NCBI GenBank assembly: GCA_964647905.1
Contig: CAZYJR010000031.1
Location: 1-46,737, forward strand
Length of the DNA stretch: 46,737 bases
DNA from: CAZYJR01 sp964647905
GTDB lineage: Bacteria > Desulfobacterota > DSM-4660 > Desulfatiglandales > HGW-15
Reading direction: 5' to 3'
Shown here one piece after another: positions 26,037 to 34,845 of the stretch. A model generated the notes under the pieces. That model had not been told where the DNA came from. It was given only the letters and a program-made list of their open reading frames with translations, and did not search any database. Position 1 is the stretch's first letter. Each line of letters starts with the position of its first letter. Position numbers and translations under genes: made by a program.

Positions 26037-27319
26037 AGGGATTCCGGCTCAATCCGCTCCATGCCCCCCATATAGGGCCTCAGAGCCGGCGGTATGATCA
26101 CGCTCCCGTCCGGCTGCTGGTGGTTCTCCAGGATGGCCAGCAGGGTCCTTCCCACTGCCAGCCCGGAGCCGTTCAAGGTGTGAACCAACCTGGCCCCGCT
26201 CCCGCCGCCTCTGGCCTTGTAACGGATCCCGGCCCGCCGGGCCTGAAAGTCGCAGAAATTGCTGCAGGAGGAGATTTCCCGGTAGAGACCCTGGCCCGGC
26301 AGCCAGACCTCCAGGTCATAGGTCTTTGCGGAAGAAAACCCCAGGTCTCCCGTGCACAGGGTCACCACCCGATAGGGCAGCTCCAGCCGCCTGAGGATCT
26401 CCTCTGCGTCTCGGGTCAGCTTCTCCAGCTCCTCCCACGAATCCTCCTGCCGGGTGAACTTGACCAGCTCCACCTTGTTGAACTGGTGCTGCCGAATCAG
26501 CCCGCGCGTGTCCTTTCCGTGGGAGCCGGCCTCTGAACGGAAGCACGGCGTATATGCGGTATAGTATATGGGAAGGGCGTCCTCGTCCAGGATTTCCTCT
26601 CGATGGATGTTGGTCACAGGGACCTCGGCCGTGGGCACCAGATAATAGTTCCAGCCCTCGAGCTTGAAAAGGTCCGCCTCGAACTTGGGAAGCTGCCCCG
26701 TACCGGTCATGCTGTCCGCATTCACTATGAACGGGGGGAGCACCTCCTTGTAACCGTGCTCCCGCGTGTGCACATCCAGCATGAAGCTGATCAGGGCCCT
26801 TTCCATAAGGGCCCCGGCCCCGCAATACAGGGCGAAGCGCGAGCCGGTGATCTTGGCCGCGCGGGCAAAATCCAATATTCCAAGAGACTCCCCCAGCTCC
26901 CAGTGGGGCCTCGCCTCGAAATCGAGGCCTTGGACATCCCCCCAGGTCCTTACCACCACGTTGTCTTCCTCGTCCCCGCCCACAGGGACCGAGTCGTGAG
27001 GAATGTTGGGGATCTCCATGAGCAGCGGATCAAGCCCGGCCTGAATCTCCGAGAGCCTCGCCTCCTTTTCCTTGATCTCCGAAGAGACCTGCTTCATATC
27101 GGCTATTATCTCGGAGGCATCCTCGCCGGCGCGCTTCTTGGCGGCTATTTCCTCGCTCACCGTGTTTCGCCTGTGTCTCAGGTCCTCCAGGGACCGCAGG
27201 ACGGCACGCCGTTCCTCGTCCAACCGCTCGAAGAGCGCCATATCCAAATCCGAACCTCGATCGGCAAGCATCTTTCGCACACCTTCGAGGTTGGATCTAA
27301 TGAATTTAATGTCCAGCAT
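26033..27319 (-). CDS. serS: Serine--tRNA ligase
   Basis: This 428-residue class II aminoacyl-tRNA synthetase charges tRNA-Ser. It has the N-terminal tRNA-binding coiled coil (about 30-100), motif 2 (RSEAGSHGKDTRGLIRQHQF) and motif 3 (GSGLAVGRTLLAILEN). Length is normal for bacterial SerRS. It is the first gene of the run serS-PBP-glmS-M20-serine hydrolase-unknown on the minus strand. No T-box elements were seen in its leader. Confidence 0.97.
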   Translation of the reverse strand: MLDIKFIRSNLEGVRKMLADRGSDLDMALFERLDEERRAVLRSLEDLRHRRNTVSEEIAAKKRAGEDASEIIADMKQVSSEIKEKEARLSEIQAGLDPLLMEIPNIPHDSVPVGGDEEDNVVVRTWGDVQGLDFEARPHWELGESLGILDFARAAKITGSRFALYCGAGALMERALISFMLDVHTREHGYKEVLPPFIVNADSMTGTGQLPKFEADLFKLEGWNYYLVPTAEVPVTNIHREEILDEDALPIYYTAYTPCFRSEAGSHGKDTRGLIRQHQFNKVELVKFTRQEDSWEELEKLTRDAEEILRRLELPYRVVTLCTGDLGFSSAKTYDLEVWLPGQGLYREISSCSNFCDFQARRAGIRYKARGGGSGARLVHTLNGSGLAVGRTLLAILENHQQPDGSVIIPPALRPYMGGMERIEPESL

Positions 27320-27478
27320 GGCCTTTAAGGTATTCCTTTCTCCACTCGGTTTCCCCCTCAGGGTGAGAGGTTCTGTAACACGGATTCCTCGCCAAGGTCA
27401 AATCCTTATCTCCGAAACCGGGGGATTCGCACGCCGCCTTAGCACCCGAGATCAGAAACCCCGGTGCCGGATTTCAAA

Positions 27479-27507
27479 TTGAAGTTTTCCACGGGCCGTG
27501 GTATAAG
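27479..27507 (+). promoter_or_regulatory. Promoter of resB-ccsB with inverted repeat in the spacer
   Basis: Plus strand: -35 TTGAAG (27479-27484), 17-bp spacer, -10 TATAAG (27502-27507). The spacer contains the inverted repeat CCACGG-G-CCGTGG (27489-27501), ending against the -10. A repressor or activator could bind there. The predicted leader is about 74 nt. Confidence 0.65.
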
Positions 27508-27587
27508 CCCGGGACTTATCCTAGTAGATTATTCGGATTAAGCCGCCGCTCAGGGAGCCCGGCGTTGAAAACAAGACAGACAGCCAA

Positions 27588-29000
27588 ATGACGAACAAGC
27601 AAAAACCAAAGGACAGCAACTTTCTCTGGCGTCTTTTCAGCTCGGTACGCCTCACCCTGGTCCTCCTGATTCTCCTCGCCGCCGCGTCCATAATCGGGAC
27701 CCTGGTGCCTCAAGGCCGGGGAGCGGTGGAGTTCGCCAGGCAGCTCAGCCCGGGCATGCTCAAGGTCTTCACCGGCCTTCAGCTCTTCGACGTATACCAC
27801 TCCTGGTGGTTCCGCATACTCGTGGCCGGACTGGCCTTGAACCTGGTGGTCTGCTCCCTGAACCGACTGCCCTCCACTTTGAAGCTCTTCGGCAAACCGC
27901 CGCGGCCGGACCCTGAAAAGCCGTTCCAGGACGTCCCGGAAGAGCGGAGACTCCTTGTGCCGCCGCCTCTGACCCGTGCGGCGGAAGAGGTGCACCGGTG
28001 GGTATCCAAGCGCTATCAGAGGACACAGAGGAAGGATGGGAGCGGCAGTGTCTGGTTTTGCGGGGAAAAGGGGCGTTACTCCCTCTTCAGTCTCTACCTG
28101 GTCCATGCCAGTGTGATCGTTATTCTTGCCGGAGCCATGGTGGGATCGATCTGGGGCTTTGAGGCCTTCGTGAACATCCCTGAGGGAGAGGCGGTGGATG
28201 CGGTCCGTCTGAGGGGCTCAGGCGAGCTCAAGGATCTCGGCTTCGAGATCCGATGCGCCGACTTCTCGGTCAAGTTCTATGAAGACGGCACACCCAAGGA
28301 GTACCGCTCCGAGCTCAGAATCAAGGCCGATGGTGAGACGCTGGACAGGAGCCTGAGGGTCAACCACCCGCTGACTTTCAGGGGCATCAAGTTCTACCAG
28401 TCCAGCTACGGGACAATACCCGGGGACGAGGCCCGGATCGCAGTCAACCCCGGGAACGGGCGCGAGGAGGTAGGGCAGGTGGTCAGGCAGGGAAGGCCCT
28501 ATCCCCTGCCGGGGGGTGAAGGCGCCTTTCTGGTGGACGAGATAAGGGACGACTTTATGCGAATGGGCCCCGCGGTGAAGGTCTCGGTCAGGCCCGAGAA
28601 GGGGGGGCCGGTTTCATTTTGGCTGTTCAAGAACACCCGGCAGGTGGAGGCCCGCTTTCCAGGGATCTTCGAGAAATTCCCCAAGCTGAATCCCTCGGCC
28701 TTCGAGCCTTACACCTTCAGGCTCGAGCATATAGAGAGCAGATACTACACCGGGCTTCAGGTCAACCGAGACCCCGGTGTCCCACTGGTTTGGGCCGGGT
28801 TCTTCATGATAGTGACAGGACTGATGGCGACCTTTTTCCTTTCTCACCAGAGGGTGTGGATCCGGCTGGAAGAGACGGAAACGGGGGTTTTGGTGCAGGC
28901 GGCGGCTAGGAGCAACAAGAATCCCGTGGGCCTGGAGCGGGAGCTGGACCGGTCCATGGCCGGACTTAAAGAGCGGTTAGGCGCGAGGCGGGAAAAATGA
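27588..29000 (+). CDS. resB: Cytochrome c biogenesis protein ResB/Ccs1
   Basis: This 470-residue inner-membrane protein of the system II cytochrome c maturation pathway has early helices (about 20-40 and 70-90), a third at about 165-185, a large extracytoplasmic domain (about 190-400) and a last helix (about 395-420), as in ResB. With CcsB it forms the haem exporter and ligation complex that attaches haem to c-type cytochromes, consistent with an anaerobic or respiring bacterium rich in cytochromes. The ATG lacks a clear ribosome-binding site. Its stop overlaps the ccsB ATG by 4 bp (ATGA). Confidence 0.94.
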   Translation: MTNKQKPKDSNFLWRLFSSVRLTLVLLILLAAASIIGTLVPQGRGAVEFARQLSPGMLKVFTGLQLFDVYHSWWFRILVAGLALNLVVCSLNRLPSTLKLFGKPPRPDPEKPFQDVPEERRLLVPPPLTRAAEEVHRWVSKRYQRTQRKDGSGSVWFCGEKGRYSLFSLYLVHASVIVILAGAMVGSIWGFEAFVNIPEGEAVDAVRLRGSGELKDLGFEIRCADFSVKFYEDGTPKEYRSELRIKADGETLDRSLRVNHPLTFRGIKFYQSSYGTIPGDEARIAVNPGNGREEVGQVVRQGRPYPLPGGEGAFLVDEIRDDFMRMGPAVKVSVRPEKGGPVSFWLFKNTRQVEARFPGIFEKFPKLNPSAFEPYTFRLEHIESRYYTGLQVNRDPGVPLVWAGFFMIVTGLMATFFLSHQRVWIRLEETETGVLVQAAARSNKNPVGLERELDRSMAGLKERLGARREK

Positions 29001-29839
29001 TCAACACGGTTATTCTCAGCTATATCACCTTTGTCTACTTCGCCTCATTCATGTGCTACCTCCTGATGATGGTAATGGGCAAGGAGGGCTTCGGCCGCAT
29101 GGCCACCGTGGTCACCCTGGGGGGGCTGGCCGGGCACACCCTGGGTATCATCCTCAGATGGGTGGAGTCGTACAAGTTGGGCATCGGACATGCGCCCATG
29201 TCCAACCTGTACGAATCCCTGATCTTTTTTGCATGGACCATAATCCTGCTCTACCTCCTCATCGAGTGGAGGACGGGCAACCGAAGCATAGGGACCTTCG
29301 CCACTCCTTTGGCCTTTCTGGCCATGGCCTATGCATCCTACTCGCCGGAAATCAACGATCGGATTCAGCCGTTGGTCCCGGCCCTCAAGAGCAACTGGCT
29401 GATAGCCCACGTAGTCACCTGCTTCTTCGGCTACGCCGCATTCGCCCTGGCCTTCGGTCTGAGTCTTATGTTCTTCCTCAAACGAATGGAGCCCGAAGGC
29501 GGAGGGAACATATTCCTGCGGCTGATCCCCGGGACGTCCCTCCTGGACGAGCTGACCTACCAAATGGTCCTTATAGGGTTCCTTCTTCTCACCCTGGGGA
29601 TAATAACAGGCTCGGTGTGGGCCCATTCGGCCTGGGGGAGCTACTGGAGCTGGGACCCCAAGGAGACATGGTCCCTGATAACCTGGCTGGTCTATGCCGC
29701 GTTTCTGCACTCACGCCTGATCAGAGGATGGCGGGGCAAACGGATAGCGATACTGTCCATAATCGGGTTTTCCTGCGTCCTGTTCACTTACTTCGGGGTG
29801 AACTACCTGGCCGGCCTCCACAGCTATGCCAAGTCCTGA
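28997..29839 (+). CDS. ccsB: Cytochrome c biogenesis protein CcsB/CcsA (ResC)
   Basis: This 280-residue polytopic inner-membrane protein has the tryptophan-rich haem-binding motif WGSYWSWDPKE at about 214-224 and conserved histidines such as LIAHVV and LHSRLI that act as haem ligands in characterised homologues. It partners with the preceding ResB in system II cytochrome c maturation. It is translationally coupled to resB through an ATGA overlap. A short CCCC/GGGG hairpin just after the stop may be a weak terminator. Confidence 0.95.
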   Translation: MINTVILSYITFVYFASFMCYLLMMVMGKEGFGRMATVVTLGGLAGHTLGIILRWVESYKLGIGHAPMSNLYESLIFFAWTIILLYLLIEWRTGNRSIGTFATPLAFLAMAYASYSPEINDRIQPLVPALKSNWLIAHVVTCFFGYAAFALAFGLSLMFFLKRMEPEGGGNIFLRLIPGTSLLDELTYQMVLIGFLLLTLGIITGSVWAHSAWGSYWSWDPKETWSLITWLVYAAFLHSRLIRGWRGKRIAILSIIGFSCVLFTYFGVNYLAGLHSYAKS

Positions 29840-29864
29840 GCGCCCCCTCCCGGGGTGAGTTTCC

Positions 29865-29893
29865 TTTACAAGCACTGCGCTTGCTGGTAGTTT
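29865..29893 (+). promoter_or_regulatory. Candidate promoter of the PilZ protein gene
   Basis: Plus strand: TTTACA (29865-29870), 17-bp spacer, TAGTTT (29888-29893), in the 142-bp gap after ccsB. The -10 is a modest match. Confidence 0.35.
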
Positions 29894-29981
29894 GTTGTCC
29901 CACGCTGCTAACCCCGCGTTCGGCGGCCCTTTGAGCCGAATTCAGCGACTCGAGTTTTTCTCCGGAGGATGATGACCGCCA

Positions 29982-31463
29982 GTGGATGAAACCGTCGAAC
30001 AGATCAACAAGGACCTGGAGGCCCGGCTCAAGGAGGCGAAGGTGTACTATTCCATGGGGCTCCTGGAAGAGGCCCGCGGGGTATACGAGCGCATGATGGC
30101 GGACTACCGGGACGATCTCCCGCCGCACAGCAGCCAGCGCATACAGGAATGGATCCAACGCATCCAGGCCGAGATAGCGGAAGAGGAGGAGGCCGAAAAC
30201 GCCGGACTCTCTCCCGGCCAAGAGGCCCTGTTGCTCCGGGCGGAAGGGGAGGGGAAAGACTCCCAAACGATCATGGACGAGGCTGCGGCCCTGCTGGAAA
30301 GAGGGGAGGCCGGTCAGGCCCTTGGGGAGTACGAGAAGCTTTTCGGCCTGGGCGTGCCGTTCGAGCGGTTCCTCTCCGGTGTGGTGATGTGCCTGTTGAG
30401 GCTTCACCGAGCCGAGCGGTTGGAGGAGGCATCCGAATCCCTGGCCGCGGAGCACGGCCTGGGGAAACAAGACAAGGCCAAGCTTAAGTTCAAGCTGGGG
30501 CTGGAGCTCGAGGAACAAGGCTTGAAGGAGCCGGCCCTCGAGCTCTACCGCGCGGCCAGAAGGACGGTGCCTGAGGACCTCAACATGCGTTCCGCTCTGG
30601 ATACAAAGATAGCCGGGCTTTCCAAGGACGGCCCTCACTCCTATCTAATCAACCAGGGTTGGATCACCTCTTCAGAGCTGGAACAGGCAAAGGACGAGGC
30701 GGCCGGGACGGACAAGAGTGTAGAGCAAGCCCTGATGGAATCATTCAACCTGAAAAAGGAAGACGTGGCCAGGTCCCTTGCGGTCTATTTCGAGCTTCCG
30801 GTCAAGACTTACGACCCCAACCTGATGACCCCTCTGGATGTCTTCTCCAAGCTGGATCCGGCGGTCTTGAGGACCGAGGGCTGGGTCCCGCTCGCCTCTC
30901 ACGGGCGGGAGGCGGAGATACTGATGCTCGACCCCCGGGACCGGGCGAAGCTCGCGCGCATAAAGTCCATGCTCGGCACCGAGACCCTGCAGGTATCGGC
31001 AGGCATCAGGGAGGATATAGAGGCCTTCATCACCCGGTTCTCAAAGGACGCCCGGGACTCGGCCCCAGGGAGAACGGGTGCATCCGGCCGGCCCGCCCAA
31101 CCCCCGGCCGGCAGGGAAAACCGCCGGGAGCGACGTTATGTCCCGGCGATCCCTGATTTTGTTTATGTCGAATTCGAGCTCCAACCCCCCGGAGGAGAGC
31201 CCAAGTCCTACCGGCTGGACGTCCTCAACTGCTCGGAGCACGGTATAGGTCTGCTGGTGCGCAAGCAGGACTTCAGTCTCCTGGAGGCCGTGGGACCTGG
31301 GACCACCCTTGAAAACGCCGTCTTCTACGCGACCTGGACCCTGATAAGGGCGGAGGCCACGGTGCGGCACCTGACCAGGATCAAGGAGGGGAGGCACAAG
31401 GGTTGCTATGTAATGGGGGTGGAGTCCAAGGAGATCATAGAGAGCTCCAAAGTGCCTGACTGA
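29982..31463 (+). CDS. TPR-like / MshEN-like / PilZ multidomain protein
   Basis: This 493-residue soluble protein has three parts. Residues 1-210 form helical, TPR-like repeats. Residues about 215-350 resemble the GspE N-terminal (MshEN) module, with the LINQGWITSSELEQA and FNLKKEDVARSLAVYFELPV pattern. After a Pro/Arg-rich linker, residues 380-493 form a PilZ domain with Arg381-x-x-x-Arg385 and the Asn416-x-Ser-x-x-Gly421 motif, the two c-di-GMP-binding signatures. MshEN modules also bind c-di-GMP in some proteins, so this may be a double c-di-GMP receptor; that is inference. The start is GTG, with GGAGG 13 bp upstream, further than usual. The HD-GYP protein elsewhere in the window could degrade its ligand. 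Confidence 0.82.
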   Translation: MDETVEQINKDLEARLKEAKVYYSMGLLEEARGVYERMMADYRDDLPPHSSQRIQEWIQRIQAEIAEEEEAENAGLSPGQEALLLRAEGEGKDSQTIMDEAAALLERGEAGQALGEYEKLFGLGVPFERFLSGVVMCLLRLHRAERLEEASESLAAEHGLGKQDKAKLKFKLGLELEEQGLKEPALELYRAARRTVPEDLNMRSALDTKIAGLSKDGPHSYLINQGWITSSELEQAKDEAAGTDKSVEQALMESFNLKKEDVARSLAVYFELPVKTYDPNLMTPLDVFSKLDPAVLRTEGWVPLASHGREAEILMLDPRDRAKLARIKSMLGTETLQVSAGIREDIEAFITRFSKDARDSAPGRTGASGRPAQPPAGRENRRERRYVPAIPDFVYVEFELQPPGGEPKSYRLDVLNCSEHGIGLLVRKQDFSLLEAVGPGTTLENAVFYATWTLIRAEATVRHLTRIKEGRHKGCYVMGVESKEIIESSKVPD

Positions 31464-31484
31464 CATCCATGCAGGGAAAGGCTG

Positions 31485-32489
31485 ATGACCCACAAATACA
31501 AGCACATGGAGACCCGGTTGATCCACGCGGGAGAGCCTGACCCTCTTATCCTGGGTGCGGTCAGTATGCCGGTGTTCCAGTCCTCTACGTTCCGGTACTC
31601 GGGGCAAGGCGGGTATCANNNNNNNNNNNNNNNNNNNNNNNNNNNNNNNNNNNNNNNNNNNNNNNNNNNNNNNNNNNNNNNNNNNNNNNNNNNNNNNNNN
31701 NNNNNNNNNNNNNNNNNNTGGCGGGAAGCGCTCAGGCCGGAGACCCGGGCGATTTACATGGAGACCGTCACCAATCCCCTGCTCCAGGTGGCGGACCTGG
31801 AGGCCGCCGCAGGATTCGCTGAAGACAACGGCCTCATCGCGATCATCGACAACACATTCGCCACTCCGGTGAACTTCAGGCCCTTGGACCACGGGTTCCA
31901 TCTCTCTATACACAGTTGCACCAAGTACCTGAACGGGCACTCGGACATTGTGGCCGGGGCGGTTATCGGCGGGGCGGACCTCGTCCGCAAGATCACTCGC
32001 AAGCTCAATCACCTGGGCGGCTCGCTCGACCCCCACGCCTGCTTTCTCCTGCACCGCGGACTCAAGACCCTGGCCGTGCGTGTCAGGCAGCAAAACCAAA
32101 GCGCCTCATTGATTGCGGCTTACTTGGACGCACACCCAAAGGCAAAGACCGTCCATTACCCGGGCCTGGACTCAGGGCCGGGGCATGAACGGGCCGCTCG
32201 ACTGCTTGACGGATTCGGCGGCATGTTGAGCTTTGAGTTGGACGGGACCGTGGAGCAGGCGGACGCCTTTATAAGCGCCCTGACCATACCCATCAGCGCC
32301 CCCAGCCTGGGCGGCGTGGAGAGCCTGATAACCCGACCGGCCACCACCTCCCATTCAGGGCTCAGCCCGGAGGACCTAGCCGCCATGGGGATACCGGAAT
32401 CCCTTATCCGGCTCTCGGTGGGACTGGAACACCCGGACGACCTGATCGAGGACCTGGAACGAGGCTTCCGGGCCACGGAACAAGGCTGA
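31485..32489 (+). CDS. Trans-sulfuration PLP enzyme (cystathionine gamma-synthase type), with internal assembly gap
   Basis: This is a PLP-dependent Cys/Met metabolism enzyme. The N-terminal 44 codons contain THKYKHMETRLIHAGEP. After the gap, IYMETVTNPLLQVADL, the cofactor-site IDNTFATP and the PLP lysine in HSCTKYLNGHSD are clear, followed by SLGGVESLI. Whether it is cystathionine gamma-synthase, gamma-lyase or O-acylhomoserine sulfhydrylase cannot be decided. Visible protein is about 300 residues against 380-400 for the family; the N run hides about 85-95 residues, including the Tyr/Arg and Gly-Met motifs. The Nim-type gene follows after 11 bp. Confidence 0.88.
   Translation: MTHKYKHMETRLIHAGEPDPLILGAVSMPVFQSSTFRYSGQGGYXXXXXXXXXXXXXXXXXXXXXXXXXXXXXXXXXXWREALRPETRAIYMETVTNPLLQVADLEAAAGFAEDNGLIAIIDNTFATPVNFRPLDHGFHLSIHSCTKYLNGHSDIVAGAVIGGADLVRKITRKLNHLGGSLDPHACFLLHRGLKTLAVRVRQQNQSASLIAAYLDAHPKAKTVHYPGLDSGPGHERAARLLDGFGGMLSFELDGTVEQADAFISALTIPISAPSLGGVESLITRPATTSHSGLSPEDLAAMGIPESLIRLSVGLEHPDDLIEDLERGFRATEQG
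31619..31718. other. Assembly gap (100 N) inside the trans-sulfuration gene
   Basis: A run of exactly 100 N within a single gene. From family length the real gap should be about 260-290 bp; for the frame to be intact its length must leave remainder 1 when divided by 3. Confidence 0.95.
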
Positions 32490-32500
32490 GGGAGGAGGCC

Positions 32501-32968
32501 ATGCGCAGGAAGGAGAAGGAGATCAAGGACCGGGCGGGCATGGAGGCCGTGATCCGGGAGAGCAGGGTCTGCCGCCTGGGCCTTTGCGACCACGACGGCA
32601 CGCCCTACGTGGTCCCGGTTTGTTTCGGCTACAAGAGAGGAGAGATCTTCATCCACTCGTCTCCCGAGGGAAAGAAGATGGAGATCCTCAGGAGGGGCCC
32701 TAAGGTGTGCGTGGAGTTCGAGGCGGAAGCCGAACCCCTGCCCGGTGCCGAGGCGTGCGGGTGGACCATGAGATACAGGAGCGTAATAGCCTTCGGAGAG
32801 GCCTCGGTTTTGGAAGACCCTGAGGAGCGCAGGGAAGGCCTGGACACGATTATGGACCACTACGCCGGGGGGCCGCACCAATACGCGCCCAAGGGGCTGG
32901 AGCGAGTGGCGGTGATCAGGATTAGAATAGCCCGGATGACGGGAAAGCAGGGGGGAATGGAGGCCTGA
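32501..32968 (+). CDS. Pyridoxamine 5'-phosphate oxidase family protein (Nim-like)
   Basis: This 155-residue protein has the split-barrel flavin-binding fold of the NimA/pyridoxamine oxidase-like group: SRVCRLGLCDHDGTPYVVPVCFGY, then IFIHSSPEGKKMEIL and the C-terminal VAVIRIRIARMTGK strand. Nim proteins bind flavin (or haem) and some reduce nitroimidazoles; most genomic homologues have unknown roles. A good ribosome-binding site (GGGAGGAGG) precedes the ATG. It is 11 bp after the trans-sulfuration gene and converges with the threonine aldolase gene. Confidence 0.88.
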   Translation: MRRKEKEIKDRAGMEAVIRESRVCRLGLCDHDGTPYVVPVCFGYKRGEIFIHSSPEGKKMEILRRGPKVCVEFEAEAEPLPGAEACGWTMRYRSVIAFGEASVLEDPEERREGLDTIMDHYAGGPHQYAPKGLERVAVIRIRIARMTGKQGGMEA

Positions 32969-32979
32969 TCAAAAGGCTC

Positions 32980-34008
32980 TCAGGCGCCTGTTAGCTCCCT
33001 TAGCTTGGCGGCAAGAGCCTCTACATCCTCTTCGGTGGTATCGAAAGAGGCCATCCACCGCACCTCGGATGTCTCTTCATTCCAAACATGGAAGAAAAAG
33101 GCCTCCTGCAGCCTGGGGATGATCTCCGGCGGCAGTACGGCAAACACCCCGTTGGCCTCCACAGCCCGCGTTACACGGACGCCCGGGATCCCCGAGACCT
33201 TCTCGGCGAGCAGGTGCGCCATGCGGTTTGCGTGGAGCGCGTTCCTCAGCCAGAGGTCATTGGACAGGAACGCGTCGAACTGGGCCGCCATGAACCGCAT
33301 CTTGGAGGCCAGTTGCATCCCCTGTTTCCGGATGTACTTGAAGCCCTCGGCAAGCCCGGGATCAAAGAAGACCACCGCCTCCCCGCACATCATCCCGTTC
33401 TTGGTCCCACCTAAGGAAAGCACATCCACCCCCACGTCCCGGGTGATCTCCCTGAGCGATACGCCCAGGGCTGCAGCGGCGTTGCAGATCCTGGCGCCGT
33501 CCATGTGAAGTAGGAGGCCGTTGTCCTTGGCGAAGCGCGAGAGCTCCCGTATCTCCTCCGGCCGGTAAACCGTCCCCAGTTCTGTGGCCTGGGTGATGGA
33601 GATCGCCCTGGGCTGGGCATGGTGCTCGAAACCCAGGCTCCTCAGGAACGGGCTCACTTCCGCCGGCCTTATCTTTCCGTCCTTTGAGGGGATACCGAGG
33701 AGCTTGCACCCAACGAAGCTCTCGGGTGCGGCGCACTCGTCCTCGTTCATGTGGGCCGTGGAGGCGCAGACGACCGCCTCATGAGAACGAACCAAGGCCT
33801 TGAGCCCGAGCACGTTCGCCCCCGTCCCGGTAAAGACCAGGTACGCCTCGGTCCCTTCGCCGAACACCTCCCGGAACTTGCGTTTGAGCGCTTCGGTGTA
33901 AGGGTCGTCGCCATAGGCCACCACATGACCTTGGTTGGCTGCGGCCATTGCCTCCAGTATCTCCGGATGGACCCCCGAACTGTTGTCGCTGGCAAACCCC
34001 TTTTTCAC
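32980..34008 (-). CDS. ltaE: Low-specificity L-threonine aldolase
   Basis: This 342-residue cytoplasmic PLP enzyme of the beta-eliminating lyase/aldolase family splits L-threonine or allo-threonine into glycine and acetaldehyde. Features are the SDNSSGVHPEI start, HMDGAR (Asp170, which contacts the pyridine ring) and the PLP Schiff-base Lys203 in SLGGTKNG. The start is GTG with GAAGAGG close upstream. It lies 37 bp after the ABC ATPase gene and probably belongs to the same transcript. Confidence 0.92.
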   Translation of the reverse strand: MKKGFASDNSSGVHPEILEAMAAANQGHVVAYGDDPYTEALKRKFREVFGEGTEAYLVFTGTGANVLGLKALVRSHEAVVCASTAHMNEDECAAPESFVGCKLLGIPSKDGKIRPAEVSPFLRSLGFEHHAQPRAISITQATELGTVYRPEEIRELSRFAKDNGLLLHMDGARICNAAAALGVSLREITRDVGVDVLSLGGTKNGMMCGEAVVFFDPGLAEGFKYIRKQGMQLASKMRFMAAQFDAFLSNDLWLRNALHANRMAHLLAEKVSGIPGVRVTRAVEANGVFAVLPPEIIPRLQEAFFFHVWNEETSEVRWMASFDTTEEDVEALAAKLRELTGA

Positions 34009-34045
34009 CGCCTCTTCGCTCCTCTCCGATCAAGAACCGCCCGGC

Positions 34046-34825
34046 TCAGGACAGCAGGGTCTCGTCCTTCAGATCCGCCCCGAAGCGCCTTACCACCTCC
34101 TCCACGGTCAGCGCCTTCTTGGCCTCGCCCGCCACGTCGAACTTCAGCCTGCCCTCGTGGAGCATGATCATGGAGTTTCCATACCTGATGGCCTGATTCA
34201 TGTTGTGGGTGACCATTATGGTGGTCAGTTTGTTCTCGGTCACGATCTTGTCGGTGAGCTCCATGACCAGGCTGCCGGTCTTTGGATCCAGGGCCGCCGT
34301 GTGTTCGTCCAGGAGCAGGAGTTTGGGCATGGACAGGGTGGCCATCAAGAGGGTGAGAGATTGCCTTTGCCCTCCTGACAGAAGGCTCACCTGGTCCTTC
34401 AACCGGTCCTCCAGCCCGAGCCCCAGCATCTCGAGGCTCTCCCGGTAAAAGTTGCGGCGCTCTTTGGACACCCCCCACTTGAGGCCCCGGCGCCTGCCCC
34501 TGAGGTCGGCCATGGCCAGGTTCTCCTCGATGCTCATGGAGGCGGCTGTTCCCATCAGGGGATCCTGGAAGATACGGCCCAGGTACTTGGCCCGGCTGTG
34601 CTCCGGGAGATGTGTCACCCGGTCCCCGGCTATATAGACCTCGCCCCGGTCCGGGGCGTAGGTCCCGGAGATCAGGTTGAGCATGGTGGTCTTGCCGGCC
34701 CCGTTGCTCCCGATCACCGTGACAAAGTCACCCTCGGCCACGTGGAGATCCAGACCATCGATCGCGTTCTTCTCGTCCACGGTGCCCTTTTTGAAAACCT
34801 TACGGATTCCTTCCAGACGAACCAT
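34046..34825 (-). CDS. ABC transporter ATP-binding protein (TrpXYZ-type)
   Basis: This 259-residue ABC ATPase has Walker A GSNGAGKTT, signature LSGGQRQS, Walker B LLLLDEHTAALDP and switch His in MVTHNMN. The DEH-T-AALDP form (His in place of the usual Pro) is typical of this uptake subgroup. It works with the permease and ABC_sub_bind-type binding protein encoded upstream, in a system related to the TrpXYZ tryptophan transporter. It lies 20 bp after the permease gene. Confidence 0.92.
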   Translation of the reverse strand: MVRLEGIRKVFKKGTVDEKNAIDGLDLHVAEGDFVTVIGSNGAGKTTMLNLISGTYAPDRGEVYIAGDRVTHLPEHSRAKYLGRIFQDPLMGTAASMSIEENLAMADLRGRRRGLKWGVSKERRNFYRESLEMLGLGLEDRLKDQVSLLSGGQRQSLTLLMATLSMPKLLLLDEHTAALDPKTGSLVMELTDKIVTENKLTTIMVTHNMNQAIRYGNSMIMLHEGRLKFDVAGEAKKALTVEEVVRRFGADLKDETLLS

Positions 34826-34845
34826 TCAAAGAATCTCCGCCGCCC

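Noticed and set aside
27320..27478. T-box riboswitch in the serS leader
   Set aside because: The conserved T-box core and a specifier hairpin were not found; the only -35-like box lacks a good -10.
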